This document shows, piece by piece, positions 11,251 through 19,155 of a DNA stretch of 64,000 bases. Origin of the DNA: an uncultured Bacteroidia bacterium (GTDB lineage Bacteria > Bacteroidota > Bacteroidia > Bacteroidales > UBA932); the NCBI GenBank assembly GCA_902766255.1, contig CACXCS010000086.1, forward strand, positions 78,859 through 142,858, given 5' to 3'. The notes beneath the pieces were generated by a model that saw only the letters and a list, made by a program, of their open reading frames with translations, had not been told where the DNA came from and made no database searches. How positions within the stretch are numbered: position 1 is the first letter of the stretch; every line of letters begins with the position of its first letter. The position numbers and the translations under genes are program-made.

Positions 11251-12343
11251 CCTTGCCCGGTATCAACAAAAACTGCATTTCTTCACCGCCCGGTTGTGGC
11301 ATTATTACATACTGTTCCAACTGCGGCAACGCAATCCTGTGGGTGAACATGCTGTGCTTACGCAACAGAAGGTAACACTCACGCATGGTAAGTTCCGAAC
11401 TTCCCATTATGACAAAATCCTGCGAGATGCATTTGCCGTAACGCATTGATTCTTCCTTGCTGAAATCGCGTATGTTGTTCAGGGCCTGCCGCATCTGGTC
11501 AAGGTCGACGCTCCAGTCGTCCACCAGAAGTACATCAAGAGGTTCGGTCTGGCCGGAAGAAATATATGAGTCGAGGAAAGCTTCCAGCTGGCCGGAATCG
11601 GAGATGCCTGATGCCGCCTCGAAGTACTTGGCTCCCATTATTTTATAGTGGGATACTTTGTCTTTGAATATCGAACCGTATATACCGCTATCATGACTGA
11701 GGGAATCGCACATCAGGCCTACGTTGAAATACTTCTTTTCGCCGGTGAAAGCGGCGTCGAACAGAAGATCCTGCGGTGATACAACAGGTACTTTGCACGA
11801 GGTCAGCGAGAACAAAGTGTCGATGTCGAACTTGCCGCAGCGCTGCATCCATGGATCTGCGAGTACGATCAGTTTGGCGGGAGCCTTGGAAGCATTGCCT
11901 TCAATATCATAAACGCTCATGTTGCATTTGTCCCGGAGAAGCGAGAGTGCCATTCGGACAGTCAACTCGCGAAGGGGTTCCTCGGTGTACGCCTCAGCAA
12001 ACTCAGAATATGGGGTATAAGTAACATCGCTCACCAGTGAAAAGGTCTCGCCTGCATAATCTTTGAGGCCGTCGGAATAACTACGGGCTCGAACATTGTC
12101 AAAGATGTCGCTTTCCAGGAAAGCATTTCCTATCAGCGAGCATTGACGGGCGGTCCCGCAGACGTAGATATTTCCCGCGGACAGAGGCTTTGAAAAGCCG
12201 GTCAGCATGATGTGATCGGGAGAGGTATTGTCAGCGGCAATGCTCTTGACAAGTGCGATAGTGTCCCTGCCGGTATGCTCCTGCGGCCCGCACGAAACGG
12301 CGACCAGAAGGATGCTCAGGCAGGCATAGAAAACTCGGCGCAT
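11243..12343 (-). CDS. Lipoprotein of unknown function
   Basis: A 366-aa predicted lipoprotein with a signal ending at Cys18 (VAVSC). The mature part looks like an alpha/beta fold with repeated hydrophobic strands (LIVLADPW, KVPVVSPQDLL, PLDVLLVDDW), perhaps resembling a periplasmic binding or substrate-sensing fold, but I do not recognise a family. It is the first gene of a three-gene minus-strand operon with the exonuclease and rlmI, and shares its upstream region with the divergent CDF exporter. A -7 element lies at 12366-12373. Confidence 0.7.
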   Translation of the reverse strand: MRRVFYACLSILLVAVSCGPQEHTGRDTIALVKSIAADNTSPDHIMLTGFSKPLSAGNIYVCGTARQCSLIGNAFLESDIFDNVRARSYSDGLKDYAGETFSLVSDVTYTPYSEFAEAYTEEPLRELTVRMALSLLRDKCNMSVYDIEGNASKAPAKLIVLADPWMQRCGKFDIDTLFSLTSCKVPVVSPQDLLFDAAFTGEKKYFNVGLMCDSLSHDSGIYGSIFKDKVSHYKIMGAKYFEAASGISDSGQLEAFLDSYISSGQTEPLDVLLVDDWSVDLDQMRQALNNIRDFSKEESMRYGKCISQDFVIMGSSELTMRECYLLLRKHSMFTHRIALPQLEQYVIMPQPGGEEMQFLLIPGKDV

Positions 12344-12365
12344 AAAGATTGTCTTTTATAATTTA

Positions 12366-12373
12366 CAAAAATA
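12366..12373 (-). promoter_or_regulatory. -7 element for the lipoprotein-exonuclease-rlmI operon
   Basis: On the minus strand this reads TATTTTTG, matching TAnnTTTG. Predicted leader is about 19 nt before the start at 12343. Confidence 0.6.
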
Positions 12374-12384
12374 CAAAAAATCCA

Positions 12385-12392
12385 TATCTTTG
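12385..12392 (+). promoter_or_regulatory. -7 element of the CDF exporter gene
   Basis: TATCTTTG, a full consensus match, 23 nt before the ATG at 12416. It lies 11 nt from the oppositely oriented element at 12366-12373, so the divergent promoters sit almost back to back. Confidence 0.65.
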
Positions 12393-12415
12393 CATACTTT
12401 GAATGCATATTACTT

Positions 12416-13294
12416 ATGGAGAAGCATCATCATCACCATCATCTAATTTCCGAAAGTATTACCGGCGACCTGAAGAAGGTTTACATCGGCGCAATAATAC
12501 TCAATGCTTTATTCGTGGCATTCGAGGCCTGGATGGGCTTCAGGTCTGACTCCATGTCTTTGGTTTCCGATGCCGGCCACAAGTTGGTGGACGTTTTTTC
12601 GCTAGGACTTACCCTTCTTGCGTTCATCCTGGCATCCAGCAGGCCCGGAAAGAAGTTCACGTTCGGTTATCGTAAGCTTACGGTACTTATTTCCTTGCTC
12701 AATGCCGTTTTCGTGGTTGTAGTGGCCGTCTCCATTATTTATGAAAGCATTCAGCGCATGATGGATCCCGCTTCCCTGTCACCGGACGCTGACGCCATCA
12801 GCATAACAGCTGGAGTAGGTATCGTGGTCAACTTCCTTTCTGTAGTTCTGCTTTCGTACAAGCGCCGGCACGATGTAAATACTCGCGGTGCATTCCTTCA
12901 TATGCTTACTGACTGTCTTCTGTCAATTGGCGTTGTCATCGCTGGTTTCATAATCAAGTGGACCGGCTTTGTTCTGCTGGATCCTATTATGAGCATCTGT
13001 ATCGCCGGCTTCATCCTTGCTTCTATCATGAGCGTGCTTGTGGAGAGTTTCAAGCTGAGCATTGATGCTGTGCCCGCGGGGATTGACGCCGAAAAGATTT
13101 CGAAAGAGATCAGCGGGATTCCCGGGGTCAATGAGGTCAGCGGTTTCCATATCTGGCCCATCAGCACAACCGAGGCAGCCCTTACAGCCAAGCTTTCAGT
13201 AGACGACTCATTCAACAGGTCGGAAATACTTTCCCGCGCCAAAGATATCATCAAGTCCAACGGAATTAACGACTCTACGCTGGAAATACAATAA
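12416..13294 (+). CDS. Zinc-type cation diffusion facilitator, native His6 N-terminus
   Basis: A 292-aa CDF family exporter in the inner membrane, probably moving Zn2+ out of the cytoplasm by proton antiport. Seen: six hydrophobic helices between about 22 and 210, with the zinc-site motifs SDAGHKLVD (Asp52, His55, Asp59) and HMLTD (His162, Asp166) that mark Zn/Co/Cd transporters of the CzcD/ZitB group, then a cytosolic ferredoxin-like C-terminal domain (about 215-292). Residues 4-9 are six consecutive histidines; other zinc CDFs have His-rich loops or termini, so this may be a metal-capture tail. The gene is monocistronic: divergent from the lipoprotein operon and followed by a large inverted repeat. 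Confidence 0.92.
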   Translation: MEKHHHHHHLISESITGDLKKVYIGAIILNALFVAFEAWMGFRSDSMSLVSDAGHKLVDVFSLGLTLLAFILASSRPGKKFTFGYRKLTVLISLLNAVFVVVVAVSIIYESIQRMMDPASLSPDADAISITAGVGIVVNFLSVVLLSYKRRHDVNTRGAFLHMLTDCLLSIGVVIAGFIIKWTGFVLLDPIMSICIAGFILASIMSVLVESFKLSIDAVPAGIDAEKISKEISGIPGVNEVSGFHIWPISTTEAALTAKLSVDDSFNRSEILSRAKDIIKSNGINDSTLEIQ

Positions 13295-13303
13295 TTATAT
13301 AAC

Positions 13304-13428
13304 GCCCTCAGCTGCGGTACTCCTTTCTCAAAACGTCGCTTACGCGACCCCTCCCACTGCGTGGGCCCCTCCCTCTTACGATGCCGAGGGTGGCACGGTT
13401 TTGAGAAAGGAGTACCGCAGCTGAGGGC
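13304..13428. repeat. 125-bp element with perfect 31-bp terminal inverted repeats
   Basis: The arms 13304-13334 and 13398-13428 are exact reverse complements over 31 bp. The 63-bp centre holds three smaller hairpins: 13335-13348 (5-bp stem, loop TTAC), 13353-13365 (5-bp stem, loop TGC) and 13371-13390 (CCCTC/GAGGG). It fills the gap between the convergent CDF and C10 protease genes. It could act as a bidirectional terminator or RNA-stability element, or be a small mobile repeat; no target-site duplication was seen and no ORF fits inside. Confidence 0.9.
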
Positions 13429-13438
13429 CGCCTGCTAT

Positions 13439-15259
13439 CTACTCTGCTGGTTTACGGATGGTTTCTGTCGTGCCGTCGGGGTAAGTGATGACGGCCTTTT
13501 CGAAACCGTTGGAGTTTGACCACTCGACGGAAGAGTACTTTTCATTGCTGTTGACAAGCACTTCGCTTGCATCCGGGCTGATAAAGTACATGGGGATGAG
13601 TGGTATTTCGCCGATAGTTTCGGTATCATCTTCTTGCTTGTCAACCAGATAGAACGCCTTTTTGTCCATTGAACAGTGCAGGCGAACCTTGTCCCCAAGT
13701 GTCCAGTTGAGCGCGGACATGCAGTTAATGTCGTAAATATAAAAGAAACTGTTTGCGTTGACGTATGCTTTCTTGTCCGAGGCGCTCAGGATGCCGACGA
13801 CATTGTCTTTGTAGTCAGTCTGAACAAAGCGGAAATAGCCATTGAACTTCGTGCTGGTGGGATTGTATATCAAGCCGGCGTTCATCTTGTATGATGATCC
13901 CTGGGCAAGCGTACCGGATGAGACCGACAGCCCGTAATACTCATGCCCGCGGTAACTGCCGTTTTTGAGGTATAAGGGAATTATTTCAGTCTCGGTGACG
14001 ATGGGCTCCGGTTCATCCATTTCTACCGGTTCGGGTGTGAAGTTCCTGTCGGGTTCCAGGTCGATGACAGCATCGTGTCCCGAATTGAAAGTCTCCTCCT
14101 CCTCAATCTGCTTTGCCTCCTCGGGGGTGTAGCCGTACAAAGTCCAGTCGATGTCCTTGTAAGGATAGAAGTAGTCAACATCGAAGTATCCGTTGCAGTC
14201 GCCTCCCCAGCCCCAGTTTACATAAAGGTTGCCGTCAGCATCGTATCCATGAACTACAAACTGGTGGCCGCCGGCCTCGCTGTCAGCGCCGTAGAGAACA
14301 GGAAGCCCTTTGTCTATCTGCTCTTTAATGAGGTTGATCCATGCCTCAGTGGTGTAGCCGCTCTTGACGACATATCGGGAACTGGATTTGTAATACATGT
14401 ACTGGGCCATCCTTTCGCCGATGCGGAAAGAATAGGCTCCGGTACCCTCAGTGCTATAGCTGGCCTGCATCATTATGCCGCAGTCGTACATCAGCCAGGC
14501 GACCTGTTTCTGACCTTCGGTAGGAGTCTTGATGCGTTCCGAATAGAAGTCCTCCATGGGCATTATGCTCCATTTGTATTCATGGCCCAGGGCATGCCCC
14601 TGCATGGGTATGTCTATAATACTGAAACTGTTGGGATCGGCATAATAATCCATCGTGTAATCGGGCAGCGTGCCGTTTCCGCACGGAGGCCACTGGTGGT
14701 AACGCATTACCATGCTTATCGCCGTTGCAACGCAACCGGTCAAGGATTTGCTGCTTTCGTATGGAGCAATTGTGGGGCAAAACCAGTTGTAGGGATTCTC
14801 CTGGCTCCACTCCGGAAGTTCAAGGAATTTACCTTCCTGCTCATCTGCCCTGGTGGAGGGACGACTTTTACGTACGGCCTCGCCAACAGAATACGGGACG
14901 TTGTACTTGCGCAGTACTCGAACAGATGCCCTTATCTGATCAAGCCAGTAGAGCATATTTGAAGGAATACGGTTCTCGTCGATATGACCGGTACGGGAGT
15001 ATCCCAGGATGGGCTCCAGCAGGTCGTCCCCGGATATAATTACAAAACCGCCCTGGTCGTTGTTAAAGATATAGTATGCAGGATCAGACAAGCCATTGAC
15101 TGAAACACTGCCGCGGCTTCCCATTGCGAGACGAGGCCTGTTTATGTCAACTCCGAAAAAATCTCCGGCCATCTGCCTGGCCCGGTTAAGGCTCACGGGA
15201 GCGGCGTATGCACCTATGGCAAAAAGGGCTGCCAATGCTGTCAGAAGTATCTTTTTCAT
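13439..15259 (-). CDS. Secreted C10 family cysteine protease (streptopain type)
   Basis: A 606-aa preproenzyme related to SpeB, interpain and similar proteases. Seen: signal peptide (cut near residue 20), a Spi-like propeptide (about 21-135) with the FNNDQGGFVIISGDD pattern, and a catalytic domain from about 145 to 385 with nucleophile Cys176 (LTGCVATAIS) and His332 (GGHQFVVHGYD), followed by the VNWGWGG segment. After about 410 comes a beta-rich C-terminal domain, possibly for cell-surface retention. It should be activated by removal of the propeptide and cut host or environmental proteins. The start overlaps the upstream fimbrillin-like gene by 4 nt (ATGA), so the two are translated together. 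Its stop lies 10 nt from the 125-bp inverted repeat. Confidence 0.93.
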   Translation of the reverse strand: MKKILLTALAALFAIGAYAAPVSLNRARQMAGDFFGVDINRPRLAMGSRGSVSVNGLSDPAYYIFNNDQGGFVIISGDDLLEPILGYSRTGHIDENRIPSNMLYWLDQIRASVRVLRKYNVPYSVGEAVRKSRPSTRADEQEGKFLELPEWSQENPYNWFCPTIAPYESSKSLTGCVATAISMVMRYHQWPPCGNGTLPDYTMDYYADPNSFSIIDIPMQGHALGHEYKWSIMPMEDFYSERIKTPTEGQKQVAWLMYDCGIMMQASYSTEGTGAYSFRIGERMAQYMYYKSSSRYVVKSGYTTEAWINLIKEQIDKGLPVLYGADSEAGGHQFVVHGYDADGNLYVNWGWGGDCNGYFDVDYFYPYKDIDWTLYGYTPEEAKQIEEEETFNSGHDAVIDLEPDRNFTPEPVEMDEPEPIVTETEIIPLYLKNGSYRGHEYYGLSVSSGTLAQGSSYKMNAGLIYNPTSTKFNGYFRFVQTDYKDNVVGILSASDKKAYVNANSFFYIYDINCMSALNWTLGDKVRLHCSMDKKAFYLVDKQEDDTETIGEIPLIPMYFISPDASEVLVNSNEKYSSVEWSNSNGFEKAVITYPDGTTETIRKPAE

Positions 15260-16419
15260 AGCTCAGCCGCGATAATGTATCCAACTTTATTCTCTTTATT
15301 CTCGAGCCAGCAAGTGCCGCCGGAACGCTGCAGGAGGACAGCCTGAACGGTGGCGTCTTCCACTCCCGTCTGACCTACAGAACTGAGCGTAATCTCGTAA
15401 CTCTCCCCTTCTGACATGTCCGGAGGGAAGCAGATGCTCAAGGCGTTTGCGTTGACGAGGCTCTGGATACGAAATACACTTTGAGCTCCGCTGCGCAGGG
15501 CAAGCTGATCTCCGGTGCCGAATACGCGGATCGGACGGGGCTCAGCAGCGGAAAGATCGTAAACGCCATATTCACTCAAGGCAGTGAGCGGTGCTGCAGA
15601 GAGAGAGCAGTCGACGGGGCTCATCCGCTTGATGGTTGAACGGACAATGCTAAGGTCGGTAGCAGTGCTGCGGCTTACGCTGTTGCCGTCACCACCTGAT
15701 ACCTGGATCGAAAAACCAGATGAAAGCGTTCCTGCGGGAAGAACGAAATAGAACGAAATGGCATCGTCCCCCAATTCAACTCCATCGCTGCAGTCCAGAG
15801 TGATTGTACGGTGCTGGTCATCAACGCTTTGGGTCATTTCCAGACGTGGTACATCCGTATAATCTACAGCAACTTGTGCGCTACCCCACAGTGCCTCCTG
15901 TGCCGAAGATGTCAGGGTAATGGACGCTACGGTGCCGTGACCGGTCAGCTGGAGTTGAAGAATGCCGCAAAGGTTCTTGAAATCCAGTGTGCCCGTGGAA
16001 CTCACGGCCACCATGGGGTTGGCTCCGACTCCGAAACTGGCAGCCGCGTATGCCTGAACTCCGGGGAGCATGATTGACAGTTTGCCATCGGCAAGTGATG
16101 CGGCCCCATCGGCAGGGTAAAGGGCGAACCAAGGCGCAGCCCCCGGGTCGTTACCGCTGAAAGATGCTTTTGTCTTGCCGGCATCCCCCGCATTGATTGT
16201 ATAGAGCTCGCCCTGGGGGACTGTCTGGTTGAAAACTGATATATTGTCGGTAGCGGACCACAGGACGCTGCTTCCGTTAAGTGTGGTACGCGTAGAGGTT
16301 CCATATTCACTGCTTGCAATAAATGTCCTTGTAGGAGTGTCTTTTTCACGGGGATTATGGACACAAGCCGACGTAAGCAGCATGAGGAATAATACAAATG
16401 AGGAGTTGCGCATAGTCAT
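15256..16419 (-). CDS. Fimbrillin-like lipoprotein
   Basis: A 387-aa predicted surface lipoprotein with a signal ending at Cys19 (LLTSAC). The mature N-terminus has the fimbrillin-like pattern TRTTLNGSSVLWSATDNISVF, also seen in weaker form in the surface phosphoesterase at 54937-58791, followed by a beta-sandwich with GAAPWFALYPADGA and FKNLCGILQLQL, both typical of FimA/Mfa-like proteins of Bacteroidales. The C-terminal third is a second beta domain. Met codons at 16419 and 16413 are both possible starts. It precedes the C10 protease with a 4-nt overlap, so protease and adhesin-like protein form a two-gene unit. Confidence 0.8.
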   Translation of the reverse strand: MTMRNSSFVLFLMLLTSACVHNPREKDTPTRTFIASSEYGTSTRTTLNGSSVLWSATDNISVFNQTVPQGELYTINAGDAGKTKASFSGNDPGAAPWFALYPADGAASLADGKLSIMLPGVQAYAAASFGVGANPMVAVSSTGTLDFKNLCGILQLQLTGHGTVASITLTSSAQEALWGSAQVAVDYTDVPRLEMTQSVDDQHRTITLDCSDGVELGDDAISFYFVLPAGTLSSGFSIQVSGGDGNSVSRSTATDLSIVRSTIKRMSPVDCSLSAAPLTALSEYGVYDLSAAEPRPIRVFGTGDQLALRSGAQSVFRIQSLVNANALSICFPPDMSEGESYEITLSSVGQTGVEDATVQAVLLQRSGGTCWLENKENKVGYIIAAEL

Positions 16420-16459
16420 AAAAAACAGTGCAAGTTAGTCACTTTTTTCCATTTTTACT

Positions 16460-16467
16460 TATATTTG
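16460..16467 (+). promoter_or_regulatory. -7 element of the C1 peptidase gene
   Basis: TATATTTG, a full consensus match, with about 17 nt of predicted leader before the ATG at 16488. The element supports that ATG over the upstream in-frame GTG at 16428, which lies before the promoter. Confidence 0.7.
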
Positions 16468-16487
16468 TAAGCATAAGATTATCTATA

Positions 16488-17675
16488 ATGAAGAAGTTAT
16501 TGATTCCCCTCGCGCTTGTTTTCTGCGCAGCAGCACTTTCGGCACAGCCCAGGCCTGCGATGCAATTCCCTGATTATCAGTTTACAACTGTAAAGGCAAA
16601 TCCCATCACCTCTGTCAAGAATCAATACCGCAGCGGAACCTGCTGGTCCTACTCGGCCATTGGTTTTTTCGAGTCTGAGGCAATCCGCCTGAACAAAATT
16701 TCCGATACCCTTAAGTATCCCGACTTCTCCGAATTCTTCGTCGTCAGCAACTCCTTCCGCGAAAGGGCAATCAAGTATGTCCGCCTGGACGGTAAACTAA
16801 ACTTTGCCATCGGCTCCGAGGCGGATGATGTGCTTGATGTAATACGCGATTACGGTATCGTCCCCAACGATGCAATGCCCGGCTTGAATTACGGAACCGA
16901 CCTTCCCGTCACTGGTGAATTGGAGGCTGTCCTGAACGGCATCGTAGATGCTGTCGTGAAAAACCCCAACCGCGCCCTCAGCACAGCATGGCAAAGGGCC
17001 CTGCAGGCCGTACTCGACGAGTATCTTGGCAAATGCCCCGAGAAGTTCATGGTTGACGGCAAGGAATATACTCCTGCCGCTTACCGCGACGCCCTCAAGA
17101 TCAATCCCGCCGACTATGTCACCATCACCAGTTTTACTCATCATCCTTTCTACACCAAGTTTGCGATCGAGGTCTGTGACAACTGGCGCTGGGATCCTGC
17201 CTACAACCTCCCCATCGATGAGTTCATGACCGTCCTTGACAATGCCCTCAACAACGGCTACACCGCAGCATGGGGCGCTGATGTCAGCAATATCGGATTC
17301 ACCCGCGACGGACTTGCCGTCAACGTGGACGCTGCAGCATCAACCGCCGGTTCCGACCAGGAGCATTGGGTGGGCAAAGATAGCGGCAAGGCGCCGGAAA
17401 TCAAGATCGTAGAGAAAGAAGCGACTCAGGAAAGCCGTCAGATTGACTTTGACAACAAGACCATGACCGACGACCATGGCATGCAGATATACGGCATCGC
17501 CAAAGACCAGAACGGCAAGAAATACTACATGGTCAAGAATTCCTGGGGCGAGACTGGCAAGTACAAGGGAATATGGTATGCCACCGAGGCCTATGTCAAG
17601 GGCCAGAGCCTCGACATCATGGTCCACAAGGATGCCATCCCCCGCGACATCAAGTCCAAACTTGGAATCAAGTAA
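16488..17675 (+). CDS. Secreted C1 cysteine peptidase, bleomycin hydrolase/PepC type
   Basis: A 395-aa peptidase of the C1B group. Seen: signal peptide (LFCAAALSAQ-like, cut near residue 20), catalytic Cys52 in RSGTCWSYSAIGFFESE, His330 in DDHGMQIYG and Asn351 in VKNSWGE, the full papain-type triad. Family members trim peptides as aminopeptidases; intracellular PepC is about 440-480 aa, so this exported version is somewhat short. It probably digests peptides in the periplasm or outside. ATG 16488 is set by the promoter at 16460. pssA follows 6 nt after the stop. Confidence 0.9.
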   Translation: MKKLLIPLALVFCAAALSAQPRPAMQFPDYQFTTVKANPITSVKNQYRSGTCWSYSAIGFFESEAIRLNKISDTLKYPDFSEFFVVSNSFRERAIKYVRLDGKLNFAIGSEADDVLDVIRDYGIVPNDAMPGLNYGTDLPVTGELEAVLNGIVDAVVKNPNRALSTAWQRALQAVLDEYLGKCPEKFMVDGKEYTPAAYRDALKINPADYVTITSFTHHPFYTKFAIEVCDNWRWDPAYNLPIDEFMTVLDNALNNGYTAAWGADVSNIGFTRDGLAVNVDAAASTAGSDQEHWVGKDSGKAPEIKIVEKEATQESRQIDFDNKTMTDDHGMQIYGIAKDQNGKKYYMVKNSWGETGKYKGIWYATEAYVKGQSLDIMVHKDAIPRDIKSKLGIK

Positions 17676-17681
17676 CTGATA

Positions 17682-18395
17682 ATGAAGAAATACATCCCCG
17701 ACTGCATCACCTCGATTAATCTCATATGCGGGATAATCGGGGTGGTGTTTGCTTTTAAAGGCCGTCTCGACATTGCCTTTATCCTTATGCTTGCCGCCTC
17801 CGCCGCAGACTTCCTTGACGGTTTTGCCGCCCGTGCCCTTGATGCTTATTCCGATATGGGCAAGGAACTGGACTCCCTGTCCGATCTTGTATCGTTCGGT
17901 GTCCTGCCCTCCGTTATGCTGTACAACCTGTCCGGCACTTGCATGTTCGGAGAAAGCTGGGTCAGCTGGGTTCCCCTGGTGATAACTCTCGCCAGCGGCC
18001 TTCGCCTTGCAAAATTCAACGTGGACGAACGCCAGAGCGCAGGCTTCCTGGGTCTCCCCACTCCGGCCTCAGCGCTCTTGTGCGGCTCTCTTTGCTACTA
18101 TGTCGCATCCGATCCGGCATCCTTCCTTGCTGACTGGTGCGCCGGCCCGGTGTTCATTCCGGTCATTAGCCTCTGCCTTTCTTTCCTGCTGCTAAGCGAG
18201 ATACCAATGTTCTCGTTCAAGTTCCACAAGGATGATCCCTCAGCGCTCAAAATAAAAAGGATGGCGCTTGCAGGTCTTGTGCTTGCGGCCATCCTTGTAT
18301 GTGTATTCTGCAGACTCAACTGGTCAGTCGTAATCTTGCTGACCCTGGTTTGTTACATCCTGAAGAATCTGGTTTACGCTATTTTGAAGATTTAG
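17682..18395 (+). CDS. pssA: CDP-diacylglycerol-serine O-phosphatidyltransferase
   Basis: A 237-aa integral membrane enzyme that makes phosphatidylserine from CDP-diacylglycerol and serine, the first step to phosphatidylethanolamine. The CDP-alcohol phosphotransferase signature is complete: Asp43, Asp46-Gly47, Ala50-Arg51, Gly60, Asp64 and Asp68. About six to eight hydrophobic helices span the protein. Its last 17 nt overlap the convergent M48 peptidase gene, leaving no room for a terminator. It is probably cotranscribed with the C1 peptidase gene. Confidence 0.93.
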   Translation: MKKYIPDCITSINLICGIIGVVFAFKGRLDIAFILMLAASAADFLDGFAARALDAYSDMGKELDSLSDLVSFGVLPSVMLYNLSGTCMFGESWVSWVPLVITLASGLRLAKFNVDERQSAGFLGLPTPASALLCGSLCYYVASDPASFLADWCAGPVFIPVISLCLSFLLLSEIPMFSFKFHKDDPSALKIKRMALAGLVLAAILVCVFCRLNWSVVILLTLVCYILKNLVYAILKI

Positions 18396-19155
18396 CCATA
18401 TAATCGTCGGCCATCTTCTTCATTTTTTCCATCCGCTTTTCGGTTTTGGGGTGATCTGCAAACATATGTGCAATGACAGATCCACCCTGGCCGTCTGAAA
18501 GCTGATTGAGCTTGTTCAGTGCATTGTACATACTGTACGGGTTCATTCCCCGTTCAATTGCAAACTGACATCCGTGCTCGTCGGCTTTATACTCTTGGGC
18601 CTGCGAGAACTGGGCGCTGACGAGAGCCTCGCCCACATCGCCAAGAAGGGCCGAAGCCATGGCTCCGTATGAGCCTGCAGAGGCAAGGATATCGCGCGCC
18701 GCAGATGCTACATAGGCATTCTTGATGGCGCGTTTGGTGTCTTTGTGGCGTACATGACCGAGCTCGTGGCCCAGGATGGCGGTCAGTTCTTCGTCGTCCA
18801 TGACATCCATAAGCCCTGAATAAACGCGGATTGATCCGTCTCCGCTGGCGAATGCATTGATGTCATTGGTTCTGTACACTTTGAAGTTGAGAGGAAGTCC
18901 GTCAAGTTCATTGAGCCCGGACAGGACTTTGGCAAGACGCTTGGTGTAAGCACCGTTGTCTATGACATTCTGCTGGTCCAGCGAGGCAATGGACTGGCGG
19001 CATAGCTCAACAACCATCTCGTCGGAGATGCTGGCTGCGGTAGCGGCTTTACCGGCGGCGCTTGCCAAACCTTCTGGATTCCATGCTATGCTCCCCAGAA
19101 CGGAGCAACTGCACAGGGACAGCGCAGTGAGCGCGATTAAAAGTATTCTTTTCAT
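18379..19155 (-). CDS. M48 family metalloprotease lipoprotein
   Basis: A 258-aa zinc metallopeptidase of the M48/BepA-Loip type. Seen: lipoprotein signal with Cys17 (or Cys15) as likely lipidation site, zinc motif HELGH at 130-134, the third ligand in the AQEYKADEHG segment, and a final HMFADHPKTEKRM motif common in this family. It should act in the periplasm on outer-membrane or lipoprotein quality control, as LoiP and BepA do in E. coli (inference). It is the last gene of surE-lpxB-M48: its start overlaps lpxB by 4 nt, and its 3' end overlaps pssA by 17 nt. Confidence 0.92.
   Translation of the reverse strand: MKRILLIALTALSLCSCSVLGSIAWNPEGLASAAGKAATAASISDEMVVELCRQSIASLDQQNVIDNGAYTKRLAKVLSGLNELDGLPLNFKVYRTNDINAFASGDGSIRVYSGLMDVMDDEELTAILGHELGHVRHKDTKRAIKNAYVASAARDILASAGSYGAMASALLGDVGEALVSAQFSQAQEYKADEHGCQFAIERGMNPYSMYNALNKLNQLSDGQGGSVIAHMFADHPKTEKRMEKMKKMADDYMAKSSK

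Noticed and set aside
12416-12442. Six-His codons as expression-vector contamination
   Set aside because: The run is inside a native gene with its own Bacteroidota promoter and continuous chromosomal neighbours.
14075-14962. 295-codon plus-strand frame inside the C10 protease
   Set aside because: The protease on the other strand has signal peptide, propeptide and catalytic residues; this frame is antisense noise.
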